Shown piece after piece: positions 53,142-62,604 of a stretch of 64,000 bases of DNA. Position numbers and translations under genes: made by a program. The notes below the pieces were generated by a model that worked only from the letters and a program-made list of their open reading frames with translations, was not told the DNA's origin and ran no database searches. The stretch is from Deltaproteobacteria bacterium HGW-Deltaproteobacteria-15 (GTDB taxonomy: Bacteria > Desulfobacterota > DSM-4660 > Desulfatiglandales > HGW-15). The stretch is from NCBI GenBank assembly GCA_002840535.1, contig PHBH01000038.1, positions 1-64,000 on the forward strand, written 5' to 3'. Numbering within the stretch: position 1 is the stretch's first letter; each line of letters starts with the position of its first letter.

Positions 53142-53498
53142 TCAATTAAACGTTTGTATGGATTTCACATTGCCCCTGGTTCCGACTACCCTGTCGCCAT
53201 CGAAATAGACCAGATAGGCGATCCTCTGATAATGGTACCAAATCGTCACCACCCAGACAGCGTACCCCCATACATCCTTACCATCTTCCCTGAAAACACT
53301 ATCCGGTTTTCCCAGGGCTGCCTGAACCATCTCGCGTGTCATTCCCGGCTCAATCTGCCATGCCGCCAGTTTCTCGACAGTCGCCCGGTCCCACGGTGGG
53401 TGCTCTGACTGGATTTCCTGCATTCTGCGCTGCGTCGTGGCACAGCCTACAAGGATAACACCCCCCAGCAGCAAAACCAGAATTCTTTTCAGCATCAT
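53142..53498 (-). CDS. SmpA/BamE-like small lipoprotein
   Basis: A 118-aa lipoprotein with lipobox LVGC (Cys19) and a domain with EPGMTREMVQAALGKPDSVF, the turn typical of SmpA/OmlA (BamE) and related DUFs, followed by WYHYQRIAYLVYFDGDRVVG. Such folds sit in the outer membrane periplasmic face. It starts with ATGATG with GAGGGAG upstream. It shares a short operon with the HerA-like ATPase, an unexplained pairing. Confidence 0.62.
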   Translation of the reverse strand: MMLKRILVLLLGGVILVGCATTQRRMQEIQSEHPPWDRATVEKLAAWQIEPGMTREMVQAALGKPDSVFREDGKDVWGYAVWVVTIWYHYQRIAYLVYFDGDRVVGTRGNVKSIQTFN

Positions 53499-53777
53499 AT
53501 AGCATCTCCCTCTTCTTCGGCCATATCTTTGCTGTGCATCCACGGATCCATATTCAGGAATACAGGAACATCTCTATTTTTCGCGCCATATACAAGTATT
53601 TTTCCATTCGTATCACCGGCGCACCTATGATGTTATAGTCACATCGGTCCGATCCCTGGACGACGAAGGGAGATCGAAGAGGAGAAATTCGCCAACCTCC
53701 TAAACCACGAAATCTCCTTGACAACTCCCCTCCGGGATGTAGGTTGAAACGAGATTTACGCATTTTAATTCAAGAGA

Positions 53778-54470
53778 ATGCAGATGAATGAGAAGATCCT
53801 TGTCATAGAAGACGAGGAAAAAATTTCCGGGATTGTGAAGTCTTATCTCGAGCAGGAAGGTTTTACCGCAACGGTGGCGCCCACCGGGGGAGAAGCCCTT
53901 GAGATGTTCAAGAGAGGGTATGACCTCATCATCCTGGACCTGATGCTTCCGGACATGGAGGGGGAGACCGTCTGCAATGAAATCCGTCACTCCTCGGATG
54001 TCCCCATCATCATGCTTACCGCCAAGAGCTCTGAGGATGAAAGGGTGCGCGGCCTGGGGCTTGGGGCCGACGACTATGTGGTAAAACCCTTCAGCCCCAG
54101 GGAACTGGTAGCCAGGGTGAAAGCCCATCTGAGAAGAGGACAAAGAAAGGAAGACCGGATTCTCTCGTTCAACAAGGGGCTTCTTGCGATCAATATCCCC
54201 TCCATGGAGGTCAGAAGCGGGAAAGAGGTTATCACCCTGACGAAGACGGAATTCAACATACTCCTCTACCTGGCTCAGAGACCCCGGACGGTGATCACCC
54301 GTTTGCAGATCATCCACAAGGTCATGGGGTACGAGTTCGAAGGATACGACAGGGTCATTGACGCCCACATCAAGAACATTCGCCGCAAGATCGAGAAAAA
54401 TCCCCAGGAGCCCATGTTCATCACCACGATTTATGGGGTGGGGTATAAGTTCATCGGCAAACCGGATTAG
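53778..54470 (+). CDS. OmpR-family response regulator (CusR-like)
   Basis: A 230-aa two-component regulator: receiver domain with phosphoacceptor Asp54 (LIILDLMLPD), Lys103 and the acidic pocket near residue 11-13, then an OmpR-type winged helix (TKTEFNILLYLAQRPRTVIT, DRVIDAHIKNIRRKIE). It precedes a sensor kinase gene by ten bases and a CusCBA-like efflux set on the same strand, so it probably senses periplasmic copper or silver status through its partner and activates the efflux genes. Confidence 0.82.
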   Translation: MQMNEKILVIEDEEKISGIVKSYLEQEGFTATVAPTGGEALEMFKRGYDLIILDLMLPDMEGETVCNEIRHSSDVPIIMLTAKSSEDERVRGLGLGADDYVVKPFSPRELVARVKAHLRRGQRKEDRILSFNKGLLAINIPSMEVRSGKEVITLTKTEFNILLYLAQRPRTVITRLQIIHKVMGYEFEGYDRVIDAHIKNIRRKIEKNPQEPMFITTIYGVGYKFIGKPD

Positions 54471-54480
54471 GCATGTCAGC

Positions 54481-55866
54481 ATGCGGACCAGAATCTTCAG
54501 ATCCTTCCTCCTCATCATTCTCATTGCCCTTTTATCCAGCATCGTCTTCCAATGGCTCATGGTCAAGGACTTCGACCGCTATGTGGAGAGCGTGAAGCAG
54601 GATCAGCTTCGATGGGTTGTCGCCTCGGTGGAGAGCAGCTACACAAAGGGGCAATGGAACCTCGACACTCTGACCGAGTCCCTGCACTGGGCCATGATGC
54701 TCGGGCTCGACGCATCCGTTGTGGATACCGGGGGCCGTGAAGTCCTGACCTCCCGAAGGGCTATCGATTCCCTGCCCAGTCCCATGGTGGAACACATGGA
54801 ACACCTTTTCCATCTGGGGGTAGAGGATGGTCCCTATATGCAGTCGGCGTTGATCGTGGAGGACAGGAAGATAGGAACCCTTCTGTTCCGCCCTTTTCCG
54901 AAGAAGGAAATCAAGGAAAAGGAAACGGCATTCAAAGAAAAGACGGCATATTTTCTATACATTGCCCTGGGCATAGCAGGCGGGGGTGCTTTGTTCGTCG
55001 CCATTCTCCTGACTCGATATCTCAGCAGACCTCTGCTCAGGGTGAAGCATGCGGCAAACAGAATAGCACGAGGAGATTTCGGGGCGCGCATAGAACTCCG
55101 GGGAAGAAACCGGGACAGGGCCGACGAGATCGTCAGCGTGGCCGAATCTTTCAACTTCATGGCGGAATCCCTGCAGAAGGAGGAGAGCCTGAGAAAAAGA
55201 CTTCTTTCCAATATCAGCCATGAACTGAGAACGCCTCTGACCATCATGAAGGCCCACCTTGAAGCTCTTGAGGACGGCATCCTTGAAGAGCCCGCAACGA
55301 CGCTGAAGACCCTCAAGACAGAATCGGAAAAGCTGATCGAGCTCATCAGGGGCATAGAGGACCTGACGCTCGCCGAATCCGAGTTCATGAAACCGGGCGA
55401 ATTCACTTCGATCAATCTGAAGGATTTTTTTGAAGAGCTCATGGGAGAGATCCTCCCCCTGATCAGAGAAAAACACCTGAAACTGGAGATGGTCCGGAGT
55501 ACAGATCTCGTCGTGCAAACCGATGTGAACAAGCTCGAGAAAATCGTTCGCAATCTCCTTTCCAATGCCGTGAAGTTTTCCGGCGAAGGGACCGTTATCC
55601 GGATGAATTACGGACAGGAGAAGGAGACATTCTTCTTCGAGATCAAGGATAGCGGCGCAGGGATCCCCGAGTCCGATATCCCCCATATCTTTGACCGCTT
55701 CTATCGAGTGGAGAGGTCCGGCCCTGCCGGATTGGGCCTCGGACTCGCCATCGTAAAGGAAGGGGTTGCCGCACTGGGTGGGCGAATCGAAGTAACAAGC
55801 AAGGTCGGGGAAGGAACAGCTTTTCGAATTCATCTGCCACGGAACCCCCCTTTCAAATCTTCATAA
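54481..55866 (+). CDS. Sensor histidine kinase of the Cus-type pair
   Basis: A 461-aa membrane kinase: helix 1 (about 7-28), a periplasmic sensor of about 125 residues, helix 2 (158-178), HAMP (180-230), phosphoacceptor His247 in SNISHELRTP and an ATPase domain with NLLSNAVKFS, DSGAGIPE and GLGLGLAIVKE. It has the arrangement of CusS/PhoR-like kinases. The ATG at 54481 starts ten bases after the regulator's stop; the Shine-Dalgarno is weak, implying coupling. Confidence 0.82.
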   Translation: MRTRIFRSFLLIILIALLSSIVFQWLMVKDFDRYVESVKQDQLRWVVASVESSYTKGQWNLDTLTESLHWAMMLGLDASVVDTGGREVLTSRRAIDSLPSPMVEHMEHLFHLGVEDGPYMQSALIVEDRKIGTLLFRPFPKKEIKEKETAFKEKTAYFLYIALGIAGGGALFVAILLTRYLSRPLLRVKHAANRIARGDFGARIELRGRNRDRADEIVSVAESFNFMAESLQKEESLRKRLLSNISHELRTPLTIMKAHLEALEDGILEEPATTLKTLKTESEKLIELIRGIEDLTLAESEFMKPGEFTSINLKDFFEELMGEILPLIREKHLKLEMVRSTDLVVQTDVNKLEKIVRNLLSNAVKFSGEGTVIRMNYGQEKETFFFEIKDSGAGIPESDIPHIFDRFYRVERSGPAGLGLGLAIVKEGVAALGGRIEVTSKVGEGTAFRIHLPRNPPFKSS

Positions 55867-56301
55867 TTTTTTCACAATTTCCTCGAAACTCCTTCAAGGT
55901 TTTTCCTTATCTTTGGGCTGTCGAAGTGAGGAGAAGGTTCAGGAGGTTTTCGAAAGAAAAGGACGTATGAAAATCCGGCCGGGGCCGACGCCTAGGTTGG
56001 TCCAGAGGCCGGTTTTTTTGTGTTCTGGAAGCGAGGAGTCGGTAAACACGAACCCTGATCATAGTAGGGCTCGTCAAAAAAGTATGTATACAGGGTTTTG
56101 AAAATTCAGAGTCGATGGTTATTTTGTTCTTTGAAGGATATAGGCTATGATAATTTTGTATCCAAGGTCCTTCGCATTTCACAAGTCTTCAAAGCCTACA
56201 TTCTTTCTTATCATCATCGGCCCCGAAATCCACCTACTGGAAATAGTGGGTGATCCGGATTTCGGATGATCAAAACCTGGGATTCAGAGAGAGGGTGAGC
56301 C
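55867..56301. other. 435-base gap upstream of the outer-membrane factor
   Basis: No gene seen. It contains a possible terminator for the two-component pair: CCGGCC near 55976 and GGCCGG before a run of seven T near 56019, with a long loop. A well-formed hairpin at 56223-56265 has CCGAAATCC pairing with GGATTTCGG and an inner ACCTACT/AGTGGGT stem, 36 bases before the next start; it could be a leader control element or a second terminator. Confidence 0.4.
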
Positions 56302-57588
56302 ATGGGGAAAAGAATCCATTTCATGTGCCTGTCTTTTCTGTTCTCGTTCATGTTTTTTGCCCCTGCCGAAGCACAAAACAAAGTTCAACTGGACGCACTG
56401 GTACAAGAAGCCCTTGCGAGCAATCCCGACATTCTTGCAGCAAAGGAAAGACACGAGGTGTATGCGGAAAGGGTTCCCCGCGCCGGCGCCCTGGAAGATC
56501 CAATGCTCGGGTTTGGCATCGTCAATCTCCCGAACAGCTTCGACTTCAGGGCTGAGGATATGACCATGAAAGAGGTCTCCATTTCCCAGGCGCTCCCTTT
56601 TCCGGGAAAGAGGGCCGCTATGAGGGCAGCGGCTGGCGAGGAGGCGGAGGCCGTCTCAAACGAAGTGGACGAGAAGGCGGTTACCTTGGTCAGAGAGGTC
56701 AAGAACGCATATTGGGATCTCTCGCACATCTACCGGTCCACGGAGGTGACGCAGCGAAACAAGGGCATCCTCGAGAGCCTGGCCAGGATCGCAGAGTCAC
56801 AGTATTCGGTAGGAGAAGGCATACAGCAGGATGTCCTGAAGGCCCAGGTGGAGATCTCGCGCATGGTGGACGAACTGATCATGCTGGGGCAGCAGAAGTT
56901 GGCACAGGAGGCCAGGATCTGCAGCCTTCTCAATCGTTCCGGGGATTGCCTCATCGGTGAACCCGAAGAACTGGTGTTTCGAAAATACCCGACGACGCTT
57001 CAGGACCTCCAGAGAGACGCCTTGGAAGCGAACCCTACCCTGGCAAGGATGAAAAACATGATCGAGGCCAAACAGAAGGAGCTTCGGGTAGCAAAGCTTG
57101 ATTATTATCCTGATTTCAGGGTCCGGTTTGCCTACGGCCAGCGGGATAGTGCTCGGGATCCTGAAGGTATCGAGATGAATAGACGGGACATGGTTACGGG
57201 AATGGTGGAAGTGAACCTCCCCATTTTCACCAAATCCAAGCAGGACAGAAAGGTGGCTGAAACCCTGGCCGACATCCGCTCTGTCGAAGCGCAATACAAC
57301 AACATGAAGAACGAAATCTTCTTCATGATTGCGAACATGAGCTCGATGTTGCAGCGGGCTGAAAGACAGCTGGATCTTTACAGGACAGGCATTATTCCCC
57401 AGGCCGGGGCGCAGCTGAAGTCGGCACTGAGCGCCTATACTGTAAACAAGGTCGACTTCATGAGTCTTCTGGACAGCCAGATGACCCTCTACCGATACGA
57501 GCTGGAATATCACGGGGCACTGACCGAATACGAAAAATCCCTGGCAAGCCTGGAAGCGGCGGTCGGGAAGCAGTTCATCAGAAATTGA
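56302..57588 (+). CDS. CusC/TolC-like outer-membrane factor
   Basis: A 428-aa TolC-family outer-membrane protein: signal peptide (1-24), two outer-membrane-efflux repeats (about 28-215 and 225-420), LPFPGKRAAMRAAAGEEAEA near residue 94 and helical-barrel heptads. It supplies the outer-membrane duct of the CusCBA tripartite pump. Here the order is regulator, sensor, C, B, A on one strand. It ends 61 bases before the adaptor gene. Confidence 0.8.
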   Translation: MGKRIHFMCLSFLFSFMFFAPAEAQNKVQLDALVQEALASNPDILAAKERHEVYAERVPRAGALEDPMLGFGIVNLPNSFDFRAEDMTMKEVSISQALPFPGKRAAMRAAAGEEAEAVSNEVDEKAVTLVREVKNAYWDLSHIYRSTEVTQRNKGILESLARIAESQYSVGEGIQQDVLKAQVEISRMVDELIMLGQQKLAQEARICSLLNRSGDCLIGEPEELVFRKYPTTLQDLQRDALEANPTLARMKNMIEAKQKELRVAKLDYYPDFRVRFAYGQRDSARDPEGIEMNRRDMVTGMVEVNLPIFTKSKQDRKVAETLADIRSVEAQYNNMKNEIFFMIANMSSMLQRAERQLDLYRTGIIPQAGAQLKSALSAYTVNKVDFMSLLDSQMTLYRYELEYHGALTEYEKSLASLEAAVGKQFIRN

Positions 57589-57649
57589 GGAGACTTTATG
57601 ACCACTGGAAGGAAGCTGTTTCAAGCTCCTCCGGATGAAGGAGATATAA

Positions 57650-58915
57650 ATGAAAGTCGCTAAATGGGTATGTTTACTGGTTCTGGTGCTTTTCGGAGTC
57701 TTCCTGACGTGGAAAGCGACCGATATCCCGGCCCAGACCGGGCACGAAGGTCACGGGAAAACACCGGCTGACACACAGCCCGCTGAGACAGAACCCGCGC
57801 AGAAGGATGCCAGCGAGGCTGAGGATCCGTTCGAGGGGCTTACCATGGAGTCCCTCGAGAAGGAAGGAAAGATGAAGGAACTCGGCCCCGGTACCGTCCA
57901 ACTTTCGCCCGAGAGACAGCAGATGATCGGGATCAAATTCGGCTCCGCGGAGCTGAGGCGCCTCGAGAAGGTGATCAGGACAACGGGCAAGGTGGACTAT
58001 GATGAAAAGCGGCTCGTGACCGTTTCTCCCAAAATCGGAGGATGGGTCGAAGAGCTCTTTGTGGATTTCACCGGTGCCTATGTGAAGAAAGGAGCCCCCC
58101 TCCTCACGATCTACAGCCCTGAGCTGCTCTCTACTCAGGAAGAATACCTTGTGGCTCTTAGGGCCAGGGAGGCATTCAGCAAGAGCCCCTTCCCTGAAGT
58201 GGCATCGAGCGGGGACTCCCTTGCAGAGTCTGCCCGGCGCCGGTTGAAGCTTTGGGATATCAGCGATGAGCAGATCAGGAAATTGGAAGAAACCGGAGAG
58301 GTAAGCAAGACCCTTACCCTCTACTCCCCTTATGAGGGTTTTCTTCTGGAAAAAATGGCCTACAAAGGGATGAATGTGATGCCGGGTATGGCCCTCTTCA
58401 GGTTGGCGGATCTTTCGGTCGTCTGGATCTATGCGGATATCTATGAGTCCGAGCTTCCCCTGATACGATTGGGGCAATCCGCTTCGTTCAAGATCCCTTA
58501 CCTCCCGTCCGAGAGTTTTAAAGGAAAGGTGATTTACATCTATCCTTCTCTGGACCCCAAAAGCCGCACGGCAAAGGTCAGGCTGGAATTCCCGAATAAG
58601 AAAGGGGCGCTTAAGCCCGAGATGTATGCCGACGTGGAGATCAAGATTGACCTGGGGCGAAAGCTTGCCATTCCGGAGAGCGCGATCATCGACACCGGCC
58701 TCAGACAGGTGGCTTTCATTGATCACGGCTCAGGCAATTTCGAGCCGAGGGACGTGAAACTGGGAGTAAAGGTAGAGAACTACTATGAGGTCATCGCAGG
58801 ACTCAAACCCGGAGAGCGGGTGGTGACGAGCGCCAATTTTCTCATCGATTCGGAATCCAAGTTCAAGGAAGCAATGGGCGGCGGTGGAGAGCACGCAGGT
58901 CATGGGGGGCATTGA
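57650..58915 (+). CDS. CusB-like periplasmic adaptor
   Basis: A 421-aa membrane-fusion protein: N-terminal signal or anchor (7-22), His-rich patch THEGHG-type sequence near residue 31-35 of possible metal binding, acidic linker, barrel-sandwich hybrid (VSPKIGGWVEELFVDFTGAY and YSPYEGFLLEKMAYKGMNV) and beta-barrel domain. It ends in a Gly/His-rich tail (GGGGEHAGHGGH), another likely Cu/Ag binding element. It bridges the outer-membrane factor and the RND pump. Confidence 0.8.
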   Translation: MKVAKWVCLLVLVLFGVFLTWKATDIPAQTGHEGHGKTPADTQPAETEPAQKDASEAEDPFEGLTMESLEKEGKMKELGPGTVQLSPERQQMIGIKFGSAELRRLEKVIRTTGKVDYDEKRLVTVSPKIGGWVEELFVDFTGAYVKKGAPLLTIYSPELLSTQEEYLVALRAREAFSKSPFPEVASSGDSLAESARRRLKLWDISDEQIRKLEETGEVSKTLTLYSPYEGFLLEKMAYKGMNVMPGMALFRLADLSVVWIYADIYESELPLIRLGQSASFKIPYLPSESFKGKVIYIYPSLDPKSRTAKVRLEFPNKKGALKPEMYADVEIKIDLGRKLAIPESAIIDTGLRQVAFIDHGSGNFEPRDVKLGVKVENYYEVIAGLKPGERVVTSANFLIDSESKFKEAMGGGGEHAGHGGH

Positions 58916-58935
58916 TGAGAGTCAGTTGGAAAGCA

Positions 58936-59235
58936 AGTGTTCAGTGGTTCAGAGTTCAGCAAAGAGAACGAAACGCGTCTGCTTCCCTCCTGAACGCTGA
59001 ACACCTGAACACTGAACGCTCATCAGGGATGATGAAGGGACGGCAATGTATCTCACAGAGCACACAGAGGCACGGTGCCATTCACTGAATACGACTCGGG
59101 AAAAGCGAGAAACTGTGCTCCAAAAAGTGAATTTTGTCCTGTTTCTTGATCCAAGAAACAGGACAAGGTCGCTCTCTTCTTGGGCTCTGCGATCTCGAGC
59201 GAAGCGGGCGAGAGCCGATTCTTCAAGAGGCAGGT
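58936..59235. repeat. GAAC-hairpin plus CACAGAG repeat copy 7 between the adaptor and pump genes
   Basis: First, AGTGTTCAGTGGTTCAGAG (58936 on) and CTGAACGCTGAACACC (58990 on) form a GAAC-family inverted pair. Then copy 7 of the CACAGAG family: CTCACAGAGCACACAGAGG (from 59051), a perfect 15-bp stem TTGTCCTGTTTCTTG (59134-59148) with 59152-59166 and a 3-base loop, and CTCTGCGATCTCGAGCGAAG ending at GCGGGCGAGAG. Two repeat families thus lie back to back inside the presumed cus transcript. Confidence 0.6.
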
Positions 59236-59239
59236 CTGA

Positions 59240-62200
59240 ATGATTGAAAAGATCATCGCCTATTGCGGGCGAAATCGGTTTATGGTTTTTCTTGCCGTCC
59301 TTCTTCTCATGCTGGGCGGGGTCTATGCACTCAAGGGAATTCCGCTTGATGCAATCCCGGACATCTCCGATGTCCAGGTCATCATCTATACCCCATGGGA
59401 GGGAAGAAGCCCCGACCTGGTGGAAGACCAGGTTACCTACCCTATCGTAACCGCGCTGATTTCAGCCCCCAAAGTCAAGGCGGTCAGAGGTTTCACGGAC
59501 TTCGGTTTTTCCTTCGTCTATGTCATCTTCGAAGACGGAACCGACATCTATTGGGCCCGGTCCAGGGTTCTGGAATACATGCAGCAGTTCCAGGGGAAAT
59601 TGCCCCCGGACGTGAATCCCACTATCGGTCCGGATGCCACCGGCGTAGGATGGGTTTTCACGTACGCCCTCGTGGACGAGTCGGGCAAGCACGATCTTGC
59701 ATACCTGAGAACGCTCCAGGACTGGTATATCCGATATTCCCTGGCAAGTGTCGGAGGGGTGGCGGAAGTTGCCAGCATCGGGGGATTCGTCAAGCAGTAC
59801 CAGGTGAACATAGACCCCAACCGGTTGTCTTCCTATGGTCTCTCCATCAGAAATGTGATGGACCAGATCAAGAGGTCGAACAACGATGTGGAGGGGAGAC
59901 TCCTGGAGTTCGGCGGGCGGGAGTACATGGTGCGGGGACGGGGATACATAAAAAGTGTCTCCGACATCGAAAAGATCGCCGTGGGAACGAATGAACGAGG
60001 CACCCCGATCCTTTTGAGAGATATTGCCGGCGTGGCCCTCGGACCCGAGATCCGCAGGGGCATCGTGGAGCTGGACGGCAGGGGGGAAGTCGTCGGCGGA
60101 ATCGTGGTGATGCGTTTCGGTGAAAATGCACTGGACGTCATCAACAGGGTGAAGGAAAAGATCCGCGAGATCGAGCCGGGCCTTCCAAGCGGGGTCAAGC
60201 TGCTGCCCACCTATGACCGCTCCGAACTGATCGAGCTCTCAATCAAGAGCCTCCAGAAAACCCTGATCGAGGAAATCATCGTCGTAAGCGTTATCATAGT
60301 CATTTTCCTCCTCCATTTCCGTTCCGCGCTTGTCCCCATATTCGCGCTGCCCATTGCCGTGATCGCGTCCTTCATTCCCATGTATTTTCTGGACATCACC
60401 TCGAACATCATGTCGCTCGGAGGGATCGCCCTCGCGATCGGAGTCCTGGTGGATTCCTCTGTCGTGATGGTGGAAAACGCCTACAGGAAACTCTCCGAAG
60501 GAACCGAGGAAGAGAAGGCGGACAGCACCGGCACGATCATTCGTGCTTCGCAACAGGTCGGAAGGGCCATCTTCTTCTCCCTCATCATCATCATCATCTC
60601 CTTCATCCCGGTCTTTCTCCTCGAGGCACAGGAAGGCAGGATGTTCCGGCCGCTGGCCTTTTCCAAGACATTTGCCATGGCCGCCTCCTCGATCCTTGCC
60701 ATCACCCTGGTGCCGGTGCTCATGATCCTCTTCGTCAGGGGAAAGAACCTGAAGCCGGAATCCGTGAATCCGGTATCGAGATTCTTCAACAGGATTTACC
60801 GGCCCTTCATCCTCCTCGCTTTGAGGTTCAAGTGGACAGCCCTCATCATCAATTTTGCGGTGGTGCCGGCAACGGCGATCCTCATTTACTTCTACCCCAT
60901 CGGCAGCGAGTTCATGCCGCCCCTCTACGAGGGGACCATCTTCTATATGCCGATCACCAGCCCCGGGCTGTCCGTAACCGAGGCAGGGAGACTCCTGGCC
61001 GCACAGGACAGGATTCTCAAAGGCTTTCCCGAGGTCCAGACGGTCTTCGGAAAGGCCGGTCGGGCCGAAACGTCCACAGACCCGGCTCCCTTCTCCATGA
61101 TGGAAACAACCGTTCATTTGAAACCGAGGGATGAATGGAGAAAAGTCAAAAAGGAATACCCCTACTGGCCTGAACTCCTGCGTCCCCTCGCGCAGAAGGT
61201 TTTCGGGGAAACCAGGCCCATGACCTTCGAGGAACTGATCGCGGAAATGGACCAGAGGATGCAGTTTCCGGGGCTGCAGAATTCCTGGACCATGCCGATC
61301 AGGGCCCGAATCGATATGCTGAGCACCGGGATCCGAACCCCGGTGGGGATCAAGATCGCCGGGGCGGACCTCAACCGGATCCAGGAGTTGGGCACCCATA
61401 TCGAGATGATCCTGAAGCAGGTTCCAGGAACCCGATCCGTTTATGCCGAGAAGGTGGCCGGAGGCTATTTTACGGATATTGTCATCAAGCGGGAGGAGAT
61501 CGCCCGGTATGGTCTCACGATAGGGGATGTTCAGGACGTCATCCAGACCGCGCTCGGTGGGATGACGATCACCAGAACCATCGAGGGCCGGGAACGGTAT
61601 ACGGTCAATCTCCGGTACCCGAGGGAATTGCGGGATGATGTGGAAAAGATGAGGCGGATTCTGATCCCGATTTCCAGCGGGGATGCAGGAGGGATGCAAA
61701 CTGCTTCAGGAGCACAGGGAGGAAGGACTTATCACGTGCCGCTCGGACAGCTTGCAGAGATCAGCATGACCACGGGGCCGGGCATGATCCGGGACGAGAA
61801 CGGCATGCTCACGGGTTATGTCTATCTCGATGTGGTGGGAAGGGACATAGGCAGCTATGTCACGGAAGCCAAACAGGTAGTCAGGGATCAACTGAAGCTT
61901 CCCGCCGGGTACACCCTTATCTGGAGCGGCCAGTATGAATTCAAGCTTCGCGCAGAGGAACGTCTGAAGATCCTCCTGCCGATCGTCTTCTTCGTGATTT
62001 TCGTCCTGCTTTACATGACCTTTCATTCTACTGCAGAGGCCGGGATCGTCATGCTGTCGGTTCTCTATGCCATGACAGGGGGCGTCCTCCTCCAGAAGAT
62101 CCTGGGGTACAACTTCAGTGTGGCGGTCTGGATCGGATACATCGCTCTCTACGGCGTGGCGGTCGAGACCGGTGTGGTGATGGTCATCTATCTGCACGAA

Positions 62201-62509
62201 GCCCTGGATAAAAGGCTTCAGCAAGGCGCGGTGGGAGAAAAAGATATTCATGAGGCGACCATCGAGGGATCGGTCCTCAGGTTGAGGCCTAAGCTCATGA
62301 CCGTAAGTACAACCCTGATAGGTCTCCTCCCGATCATGTGGTCTTCGGGAGTAGGCGCCGATGTGATGAAACCCATTGCAGCGCCCATTATCGGTGGGAT
62401 GATCACTTCGACCATTCATGTCCTGATCATTACGCCTGTGATCTTTGCAATCATGAAGAGAAGCGCTCTCAAGAGGGGAAAACTGAAGCATTCCGGAATG
62501 AACATATGA
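59240..62509 (+). CDS. CusA-like heavy-metal RND efflux pump
   Basis: A 1089-aa inner-membrane proton-driven transporter of the HME-RND class: 12 helices with PLDAIPDISDVQVIIYTPW after the first, a large periplasmic porter and docking domain, the second RND half from about residue 520, VLVDSSVVMVENA and GYIALYGVAVETGVVMV (helix 4 and 10 charge-bearing regions). Met residues recur through the periplasmic cleft, as in copper/silver pumps. It completes CusCBA. No repeated start: the ATG at 59240 lies 4 bases after the repeat, with GAGGCAGG upstream. Confidence 0.85.
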   Translation: MIEKIIAYCGRNRFMVFLAVLLLMLGGVYALKGIPLDAIPDISDVQVIIYTPWEGRSPDLVEDQVTYPIVTALISAPKVKAVRGFTDFGFSFVYVIFEDGTDIYWARSRVLEYMQQFQGKLPPDVNPTIGPDATGVGWVFTYALVDESGKHDLAYLRTLQDWYIRYSLASVGGVAEVASIGGFVKQYQVNIDPNRLSSYGLSIRNVMDQIKRSNNDVEGRLLEFGGREYMVRGRGYIKSVSDIEKIAVGTNERGTPILLRDIAGVALGPEIRRGIVELDGRGEVVGGIVVMRFGENALDVINRVKEKIREIEPGLPSGVKLLPTYDRSELIELSIKSLQKTLIEEIIVVSVIIVIFLLHFRSALVPIFALPIAVIASFIPMYFLDITSNIMSLGGIALAIGVLVDSSVVMVENAYRKLSEGTEEEKADSTGTIIRASQQVGRAIFFSLIIIIISFIPVFLLEAQEGRMFRPLAFSKTFAMAASSILAITLVPVLMILFVRGKNLKPESVNPVSRFFNRIYRPFILLALRFKWTALIINFAVVPATAILIYFYPIGSEFMPPLYEGTIFYMPITSPGLSVTEAGRLLAAQDRILKGFPEVQTVFGKAGRAETSTDPAPFSMMETTVHLKPRDEWRKVKKEYPYWPELLRPLAQKVFGETRPMTFEELIAEMDQRMQFPGLQNSWTMPIRARIDMLSTGIRTPVGIKIAGADLNRIQELGTHIEMILKQVPGTRSVYAEKVAGGYFTDIVIKREEIARYGLTIGDVQDVIQTALGGMTITRTIEGRERYTVNLRYPRELRDDVEKMRRILIPISSGDAGGMQTASGAQGGRTYHVPLGQLAEISMTTGPGMIRDENGMLTGYVYLDVVGRDIGSYVTEAKQVVRDQLKLPAGYTLIWSGQYEFKLRAEERLKILLPIVFFVIFVLLYMTFHSTAEAGIVMLSVLYAMTGGVLLQKILGYNFSVAVWIGYIALYGVAVETGVVMVIYLHEALDKRLQQGAVGEKDIHEATIEGSVLRLRPKLMTVSTTLIGLLPIMWSSGVGADVMKPIAAPIIGGMITSTIHVLIITPVIFAIMKRSALKRGKLKHSGMNI

Positions 62510-62512
62510 GAG

Positions 62513-62582
62513 AGTGTTCAGTGTTCAGAGCTCAGGGTTCAGGAAAGAATGGTTCCTCACTGAACCCTGAACACTGAACACT
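62513..62582. repeat. GAAC-family inverted-repeat hairpin
   Basis: AGTGTTCAGTGTTCAG (62513-62528) and CAGGGTTCAG pair with CTGAACCCTGAACACTGAAC (from 62560), giving a 22- to 23-bp stem with a 6-base bulge and a 17-base loop. It separates the pump gene and the small exported protein. Confidence 0.65.
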
Positions 62583-62604
62583 GCAATGAAAAAGGAGGGG
62601 TTAG

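Noticed and set aside
60239-61699. 486-codon minus-strand frame
   Set aside because: Antisense to the CusA-like gene; composition is that of a shadow frame.
58936-62582. Tandem GAAC units considered as a CRISPR array
   Set aside because: Units are about 8 bases, nearly contiguous and inverted; there are no spacers of even length and no cas genes.
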